NCBI GenBank assembly: GCA_021159225.1
Contig: JAGGSE010000020.1
Coordinates: 1-11,260 of the forward strand
From: a bacterium
GTDB lineage: Bacteria > Patescibacteriota > Minisyncoccia > Minisyncoccales > JAGGSE01
Length of the DNA: 11,260 bases
Reading direction: 5' to 3'
This document shows, piece by piece, positions 6,637 to 11,260 of this stretch. Positions within the stretch are counted from its first letter, which is position 1, and each line of letters opens with the position of its first letter. Made by a program: the position numbers and the translations under genes. Below the pieces are notes generated by a model. The model ran no database searches and had not been told where the DNA came from. It saw only the letters and a program-made list of their open reading frames with translations.

Positions 6637-7350
6637 CTACAAATACCTCCTCACCTTAACATTGGCATATCTCTGGGCTTCCTTGGCTATATCCAAAATC
6701 TCCTCCTCCTTAAAAGGCGTAAACTGCCTTCCGCTGACTGTTTCTTCTGTTTTTTCGTAATTTTGAAGATAATAAACTTTTGCCCTCCTTATCTCTTTGG
6801 CAATTTCCACAATATCTTCCTTTTTATGAAACTCTTTTACCAAGGTGGTCCTAAACTGATAATCAATCCTGTTTTTCAAAATAATGCCGACTGATTTCTT
6901 TATCTTCTCAAACATCTCTCTTGTTAACACCTCACCTGTCACCTTATACCACTTTTCAAAAACAAACCTCTGCTTCAGGTCCATTGCTGCATAGTCAATC
7001 AATTTATTTTTAATCAGGTATTCAAGCATTTCTGGATTTGTCCCGTTTGTTTCCAATTCTATTTCGTATCCCATCTTTTTTATTCTCTTTACAAAATCCG
7101 GGAGTTTGGGGTTAATTGTTGCTTCCCCTCCTGAAATTGCCACCCCTTCTAAAAAGCCCCTTCTCTCTTCCAAAAATGCAAAAACCTTTTCCTGAGGAAT
7201 CTCTGGGAGTTTTTGGATTCTTTCAGGCAAAACCAGTTGGGGCACATAGCACCAGGGGCAACGCAGGGGGCAACCGGCAAGAAAAATCACGGCTGAAATC
7301 TTGCCCGGATATTCAATTAAACTCTGCTTTTGGACCTGAACAATTTTCAT
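6637..7350 (-). CDS. Radical SAM protein, anaerobic ribonucleotide reductase activase-like (NrdG2 type)
   Basis: A 237-residue radical SAM enzyme resembling the activating proteins of anaerobic ribonucleoside-triphosphate reductase, which generate the glycyl radical on NrdD. The cluster-binding motif is Cys27, Cys31 and Cys34 (AGCPLRCPWCYVP), ligating a 4Fe-4S cluster that cleaves S-adenosylmethionine. ISGGEATINP (72-81) is the SAM-binding GGE segment, with Ala where Pro is more usual. ELETNGTNP follows at 97-105. The opening KQSLIEYPGKISAVIFLAGC is characteristic of the group. No nrdD gene is in this window, so the partner, if any, is elsewhere. The gene follows the Ntn-hydrolase-like gene by 31 bases without a recognisable promoter or Shine-Dalgarno and is probably co-transcribed with it. 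Activation of another glycyl-radical enzyme is a reasonable alternative. Confidence 0.85.
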   Translation of the reverse strand: MKIVQVQKQSLIEYPGKISAVIFLAGCPLRCPWCYVPQLVLPERIQKLPEIPQEKVFAFLEERRGFLEGVAISGGEATINPKLPDFVKRIKKMGYEIELETNGTNPEMLEYLIKNKLIDYAAMDLKQRFVFEKWYKVTGEVLTREMFEKIKKSVGIILKNRIDYQFRTTLVKEFHKKEDIVEIAKEIRRAKVYYLQNYEKTEETVSGRQFTPFKEEEILDIAKEAQRYANVKVRRYL

Positions 7351-7381
7351 CTTTGGCTATTTTTCAACAGAGGGAAGCCAA

Positions 7382-8356
7382 CTATCGTTTAGGCAGATTT
7401 GGCTCTTTGTCTATATCTATCTCTGTATCTCCAACCCTTAATTTCTTTTTGTTTATCCAGACAAAACCCTTGTCCGGGGTAATTACGGCAACATCCACAG
7501 GACCGCCCACCCCAGGCATATCTCCGGGGTCAGCCACAATGCCATCAGAAAACCGCTGAATAGCAGAGGTTGTTTGAATCATCAAAACGCAAAAATCAAT
7601 AGCGTCTTGGAGGGTCATTGTCCCCCATTGAATAGCGTATTCTAAACTCCTGAGTTGTTTATTGACTTCTTCTTGCCCGTATTTCTGAGCGGCTTCCTGA
7701 ACAAATCTCAAATTCCCAATTCGGCCATCAAAACCCAAAACAATTCTTGAAACAACATCAATCTGACCAATCCAAGAAGCGCCGTATTCTTTTCCTTTCT
7801 CTCTGCTGTCCCGCTTCTTTTGAATCTCTCCTGGAATATAGCAAATATAAACTTCATAAGAACCATCTTTGTTAAACCCGGCTACTAAAAGACTTATTGT
7901 ATCCACTCCAGCAAAGCCGTTTCGGATGTCTCCTTTAGGATCTTTGAATTTAAATTTCACTACAAACTGTTCTGGTTTAATTTCTAATATCTGGCATCCT
8001 TGACGTTGTAAATCAATTCTGATTTGGCCAGGCAGTTTTTCCAACCGCTCCTTCCAGTTATATTTCTTGTCAAAAAGATAATGTAGTTTTTCGGCTGTTT
8101 CTTTCACATCCAACCTTTCAGTATCAGTTTCTCGTTTAAACTGCTCTACAAATTTACTGATACTTTTTAATACTCCGCCCTCCGGCAAAAAAGCCAAGCC
8201 GGTAATTGCCAGACCAATCCTTTTATTCAACTGAAAAAGTTTGGAAGCGTTGTCGCTTCCAATTCGAGCCATACCTTTTCGGTTTCGGTAACTCTGCCGA
8301 CTGTCAGCGGCCAAAACCATTCCCTCTGGAGTTGTAGTATTGATTGCTAGGGACAT
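7382..8356 (-). CDS. Proteasome-fold Ntn-hydrolase homologue with candidate N-terminal Ser nucleophile
   Basis: This 324-residue protein resembles proteasome beta subunits and HslV/Anbu proteins, N-terminal-nucleophile hydrolases. It opens MSLAINTTTPEGMVLAADSR. Once Met1 is removed (favoured before Ser), Ser2 becomes position 1. The Gly then falls at 11, and Asp and Arg at 17 and 19, exactly as in beta subunits. Lys39 in SDNASKLFQL corresponds to catalytic Lys33 with five extra residues. IGLAITGLAFL (47-57) matches the next conserved strand, and GGPVDVAVI (284-292) the C-terminal strand. A segment at about 85-150 has no counterpart in the roughly 200-residue proteasome subunits and accounts for the extra length. 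No propeptide is apparent. No ATPase unfoldase gene is nearby. Activity and substrate are unknown; fold is well supported, the Ser nucleophile is inference from alignment by eye. Confidence 0.8.
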   Translation of the reverse strand: MSLAINTTTPEGMVLAADSRQSYRNRKGMARIGSDNASKLFQLNKRIGLAITGLAFLPEGGVLKSISKFVEQFKRETDTERLDVKETAEKLHYLFDKKYNWKERLEKLPGQIRIDLQRQGCQILEIKPEQFVVKFKFKDPKGDIRNGFAGVDTISLLVAGFNKDGSYEVYICYIPGEIQKKRDSREKGKEYGASWIGQIDVVSRIVLGFDGRIGNLRFVQEAAQKYGQEEVNKQLRSLEYAIQWGTMTLQDAIDFCVLMIQTTSAIQRFSDGIVADPGDMPGVGGPVDVAVITPDKGFVWINKKKLRVGDTEIDIDKEPNLPKR

Positions 8357-8374
8357 AAATTTATTAAATTTATT
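8357..8374. repeat. Tandem 9-bp repeat upstream of the Ntn gene
   Basis: AAATTTATT occurs twice in tandem (8357-8365 and 8366-8374), immediately before the Ntn start codon. It leaves that gene without any Shine-Dalgarno sequence and with an unstructured A+T-rich leader end. A regulatory role is not demonstrable. Confidence 0.5.
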
Positions 8375-8425
8375 GAGCTATTTTTAAAATTAAAGATTTT
8401 ATTAAGAGAAATCCTAAGGCAGTCA

Positions 8426-8453
8426 TCTATACCATTTTTAAATATTTTCTCAA
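8426..8453 (-). promoter_or_regulatory. Promoter for the Ntn-nrdG-like cluster
   Basis: The minus strand shows TTGAGA (8453-8448) and TATAGA (8431-8426), 16 bases apart, with TGG before the -10 as an extended element. It begins within the last codons of the restriction endonuclease gene. A start near 8419 would leave a leader of about 60 bases, so it is not leaderless like dnaB and rmuC. Confidence 0.4.
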
Positions 8454-9709
8454 GCATCTGCTGCAGATAATACCTGAATTACATCAGCTAAATACCCTCT
8501 TCTCTCTCTAGTTTTGGGCGTTAATCTTTTATCAAAAATTTTAGAATACTCCAAAAGCAAATATTCTGTAATCTGCTCTAGTTCTCTCTTTCGACATTCG
8601 GAAATAATAAGTTTATCATATTTTCCCCTCAGATTCCTATCTCTTTTAAGTAAATCTCTAAAAATAGTCGAGAAATTTTTGTTATATTTAAGCAAAAAAC
8701 TCCTTTCGTCAATAGTAATTAATTGGGAAAGCCAGATGTCATCATATCTCAATAACAATAAATCAGAAACAGGTAATCGTTTTCTAAAAAGATTTAGAGT
8801 AATATCATTGCCGTATAAAGCGCCCACTTTTAATTTTAGAGAATTCGGCAACAAAATTTGGATTTTTAAGTGTTCCAAGTCTTGGCTTAAAATCTTAATC
8901 TTTTTGTAAGTTTTTATTTTATTCCTTAAGTAGGCAAAACCTTCTTTACTTGAAGAATAAAATCCATTTCTCTTATCAGCTTGAATAGTTGCTGGCCTAT
9001 CACCTTTGTCAAAAAGCACGCCTATATATAATTCAAGTGTATCAAAATTGAAAAATTTAAGTAACTCAGATAAAGAAAATTTCTTACCATTCTTTTTATA
9101 GATTTTCTCATTTTTAAGTAGGTAATCCACGATGATGCCAAATTTCTGAGAAGTCCATATTTCCCGTCGAGCAGCACTTCCACCAGAATCCACTCGGTTC
9201 TTTATTTCTATTAGCACTACTGTCCTCTCTTTCCTTAAAAGACTTCCTACATCTGTACTTTCATCCCTATCTCCTACCCAATCCCAAGGAGTTTGTCTGA
9301 TTTTTTTCTTTTCTTCTGTATTAAGCCCATTTAATGTAAAAATTCCTTTCTTTTTATGTAGAACGGGAGATTCTAACCATAGAGGTAATTCACTTAATTT
9401 TATATCAAGAGAACAACTTTCAAAAGCAGAAGCAATTTTCTTTTCTATATACCTACCTCTCCCTCCTTGACTGTGTTGATAATAAGAGGTAACCCCTAAT
9501 AAGGCCTCGTAATATTCTTTCATTTCCGGCGGTACACTTAATAATCCATCGTAAACTTTGGCAACGGGATCAAAATCTTTTGCCTCTTTTCTAGTAGCCA
9601 AATCAACAAAATTTTGTAAAATGTTTTTATAGGGCTCATAAAGCAAAAGTTCCCCCAAATCTAATTTTTCTTTTTGTTTTACGCAAAGAAGGTTTCTTTT
9701 AATAATCAT
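8450..9709 (-). CDS. Type II restriction endonuclease, PD-(D/E)xK fold
   Basis: A 419-residue endonuclease paired with the methyltransferase directly upstream. The expected active-site pattern is visible: Glu90 in RGRYIEKKIA (helix-1 Glu), Asp153 in STDVG, and Glu168-Ile-Lys170 in VVLIEIKNRVDSGG. I chose the ATG at 9709, two bases after the methyltransferase stop; the longer in-frame option starts with TTG (9727) inside that gene. The close spacing suggests coupled translation, so that the cutting enzyme is made only after its protective partner. I do not recognise the recognition-site subfamily, and residues beyond about 200 match nothing I can name. A+T content is clearly higher than in the housekeeping genes, which fits horizontal transfer. 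The reading frame is intact, so the system may be active. Confidence 0.8.
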   Translation of the reverse strand: MIIKRNLLCVKQKEKLDLGELLLYEPYKNILQNFVDLATRKEAKDFDPVAKVYDGLLSVPPEMKEYYEALLGVTSYYQHSQGGRGRYIEKKIASAFESCSLDIKLSELPLWLESPVLHKKKGIFTLNGLNTEEKKKIRQTPWDWVGDRDESTDVGSLLRKERTVVLIEIKNRVDSGGSAARREIWTSQKFGIIVDYLLKNEKIYKKNGKKFSLSELLKFFNFDTLELYIGVLFDKGDRPATIQADKRNGFYSSSKEGFAYLRNKIKTYKKIKILSQDLEHLKIQILLPNSLKLKVGALYGNDITLNLFRKRLPVSDLLLLRYDDIWLSQLITIDERSFLLKYNKNFSTIFRDLLKRDRNLRGKYDKLIISECRKRELEQITEYLLLEYSKIFDKRLTPKTRERRGYLADVIQVLSAADA

Positions 9710-9711
9710 AT

Positions 9712-11031
9712 TTATGGTTTTTCGCAAATTATAATACTTTCCCCTCTAATGGCTCGATTTCGAGCTCCTAGTAAAGGATTAAATATTAATTTTTCAAGTT
9801 TAAACCCTACTTCTTCGCAAAAGTTTTTAGTCATCATAGTAGTAGGTATTTTTCGACCACCTACCGTGCTATCTCCTACTATTATTGCCAACTTTCCTTT
9901 TGGTTTTAGGGTCCAAAAAATATTCTCAATAGATTTCTTTAAATCCTCATAATACATTGCTACCTTTGCTGGAAGTTTTCCATAAGGTCTACTTAACTCT
10001 CCATTGTTTTTCATTCCTAGGTATTTAGATTCAACTTTTTTCATATCAATTCCTAAATAATCATAAGCAATTTTATCTTTGCCTACATAATCTATAGAAA
10101 AGTAATAGGGAGGAGAAGTTATAACAGCATCAAATTTTCCTTCAAACTCTTTAAATTTCTTTAACTCAAGAATATCTCCTTCTACAATACGAGCAGGTAT
10201 AAATTTTAGCCCATATTTTTGTTTTATCTTCATTGTTTTCTCAAAGCATTCCTTAATATAATTAAACTTTTTTATAAATAACCCTGTCTTCCCGGTTCTG
10301 TTGTAACTTGAGGTTCTTGCGAAAGCATCAATAGTGTCAAAATATATTGCCAGCATTAATTTATAAATTGTTGGGTTGGAGTATTCCCATTGTCTTTTTT
10401 CTATCTTTTGAAAAATTTCTATTAAATCTCTTACTGAAAAACGTAACTTTCTCTCATCAATAAAAAGTAAATCATTTTTTAATTCAGACAACATTACTCC
10501 CATAGGGGTCACATCTACCCCAACACTTTTAATACCCATTAGAGAGGATTCGTGAGTGGCAGTCCCTGAACCATTAAAGGGATCAAGAATTATTGAATCT
10601 TCGTTTAATTGAAAGGCATTAATTAATGTTCTTACTACTCTGGGATAGAACTTTCCTTTATACGGATAAAGATTATGAAAAGCATAGGCATTAGTATCAC
10701 CAAATTCATCCACAATATCACTGTAGAGCGTGGGCTTGTCTCCGACTTTTTCAAGATGAGCAATTCTTAATCTAATAAAATCTTCATCACCTTTTAATTC
10801 CACTCTTCTTTCAGTAGGATAAATTCGGTAATTTTCTGTTAATCCTTTTAATTCTAACTGTAAAAACTGTAAATCTGCTATTGTCTGCATCCAAAAACCA
10901 AAAATAGTATTTCCTTTGGGTTGGATGTAATTTGAAAACTCTCTAGAATAGGCATCTAGAATTTCTTCATAGGAAGGAAATTCATAAGTTCCAAACATGG
11001 TATTTTTTTTGATTTTTTTGTTGTCTTCCAT
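9712..11031 (-). CDS. DNA amino-methyltransferase of the type II R-M system (probable N4-cytosine)
   Basis: A 439-residue S-adenosylmethionine-dependent DNA methyltransferase that should protect the site cut by the adjacent endonuclease. Motif X-like residues YPYKGKFYPRVVRTLI lie at 122-137, motif I DPFNGSGT at 150-157, an acidic residue after strand 2 at Asp173 (VGVDVTP), GDIL at 285-288, and catalytic motif IV TSPPYY at 305-310. SPPY is typical of N4-cytosine enzymes, while N6-adenine enzymes more often have DPPY or NPPY; the base is therefore an inference. Motif order is X, I, IV, with about 120 residues between I and IV that could hold the target-recognition region. The ATG at 11031 has a weak AAGGG ten bases upstream. 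A second ATG lies 11 codons in. Low G+C matches the endonuclease gene. Confidence 0.88.
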   Translation of the reverse strand: MEDNKKIKKNTMFGTYEFPSYEEILDAYSREFSNYIQPKGNTIFGFWMQTIADLQFLQLELKGLTENYRIYPTERRVELKGDEDFIRLRIAHLEKVGDKPTLYSDIVDEFGDTNAYAFHNLYPYKGKFYPRVVRTLINAFQLNEDSIILDPFNGSGTATHESSLMGIKSVGVDVTPMGVMLSELKNDLLFIDERKLRFSVRDLIEIFQKIEKRQWEYSNPTIYKLMLAIYFDTIDAFARTSSYNRTGKTGLFIKKFNYIKECFEKTMKIKQKYGLKFIPARIVEGDILELKKFKEFEGKFDAVITSPPYYFSIDYVGKDKIAYDYLGIDMKKVESKYLGMKNNGELSRPYGKLPAKVAMYYEDLKKSIENIFWTLKPKGKLAIIVGDSTVGGRKIPTTMMTKNFCEEVGFKLEKLIFNPLLGARNRAIRGESIIICEKP

Positions 11032-11062
11032 AATAGCAAAACCCTTTTAGCCTCTTTATTGA

Positions 11063-11091
11063 AAGATAACCGATATTAGAAAATAAGTCAA
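11063..11091 (-). promoter_or_regulatory. Promoter of the restriction-modification module
   Basis: TTGACT (11091-11086) and TATCTT (11068-11063) lie 17 bases apart on the minus strand. The -35 box matches consensus at five of six positions and the -10 box at four. A start near 11056 gives a leader of about 25 bases with AAGGG as a possible weak ribosome site. The endonuclease appears to lack its own promoter and would be read through from here. Confidence 0.4.
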
Positions 11092-11260
11092 TCAAATCCG
11101 CGCCCGCCGGGAGCAAGCAAATTGCAGAAAGAGAAAATTTGCCAGAGCAGATTTTAGCCAAAGCCAGTAAAATTTTAATTTCTTAAGTCTTGCCGGTTAC
11201 TGAAGGTGTCAGGCCGAGCCAAAATTTTATTCTAATTTGTTTCTAAATACCCTATAAATA
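11092..11260. other. Non-coding right end with G+C-rich patch, possible gene debris
   Basis: No complete gene is visible in this stretch. Bases 11097-11115 are strikingly G+C-rich for their surroundings. Read on the plus strand, the frame ending at TAA 11185-11187 gives a protein-like tail (…KQIAERENLPEQILAKAS…) but has a stop at 11067-11069 and no ATG. A 7-bp stem GCAAATT/AATTTGC spans 11117-11142, and the motif AAAATTTT occurs twice (near 11170 and 11221). It may be a decayed gene end or a dispersed intergenic element. Confidence 0.25.

Noticed and set aside
8514..8909. 131-codon plus-strand open frame
   Set aside because: It lies wholly antisense to the endonuclease gene, is rich in Ser, Leu and Lys as expected from the reverse of an A+T-rich gene, and has no recognisable domain.
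11230..11260. Possible plus-strand TATAAA -10 box at the window end
   Set aside because: No acceptable -35 box lies 16-18 bases upstream, and the downstream sequence is not available.

Overview
This is a bacterial window of mostly housekeeping genes. Two flanks are visibly richer in A+T: a partial gene at the left edge and a restriction-modification pair at the right. I found no rRNA, tRNA, CRISPR array or transposase. Several features suggest a small-genome Patescibacteria/CPR-type bacterium: almost no start codon has a Shine-Dalgarno sequence, two promoters sit so close to the start codon that the mRNA should be leaderless, the seryl-tRNA synthetase has a shortened motif 3, and genes are packed with 4-bp ATGA overlaps. 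That placement is inference only; no marker here proves it.

Layout, left to right. A minus-strand gene runs off the left edge (1-455). Its N-terminal half looks like the N-lobe of a kinase-fold protein, and it has its own promoter set inside a 9-bp inverted repeat (573-614). Next comes a minus-strand cluster: family-4 glycosyltransferase, then seryl-tRNA synthetase (serS), then an alpha/beta hydrolase. The last two overlap by ATGA. The glycosyltransferase promoter is back to back with, and overlaps, the promoter of dnaB (replicative helicase), the only plus-strand gene. dnaB converges on rplU (ribosomal protein bL21), and their two TAA stop codons share bases.

Reading from the right on the minus strand, a second cluster runs: a proteasome-fold Ntn-hydrolase homologue, a radical-SAM activase of the anaerobic ribonucleotide reductase type (NrdG2-like), rmuC, then rplU. 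rmuC has its own leaderless-type promoter, so rmuC-rplU can be expressed separately from the two genes upstream. rplU starts inside the rmuC stop codon, and rpmA, its usual partner, is absent.

Upstream of the Ntn gene lies a type II restriction-modification module on the minus strand: an amino-methyltransferase with DPFNGSGT and TSPPYY motifs, followed two bases later by a PD-(D/E)xK endonuclease. Its low G+C suggests horizontal acquisition. The last 190 bases or so (from about 11069) hold no gene I can support, only a short G+C-rich patch that may be gene debris.

The item most worth following up is the 324-residue proteasome-like protein. After removal of Met1, its Ser2 aligns with the catalytic Thr1 of proteasome beta subunits, and the family's Asp17, Lys33 and C-terminal Gly-Gly-x-x-Asp positions all have counterparts.
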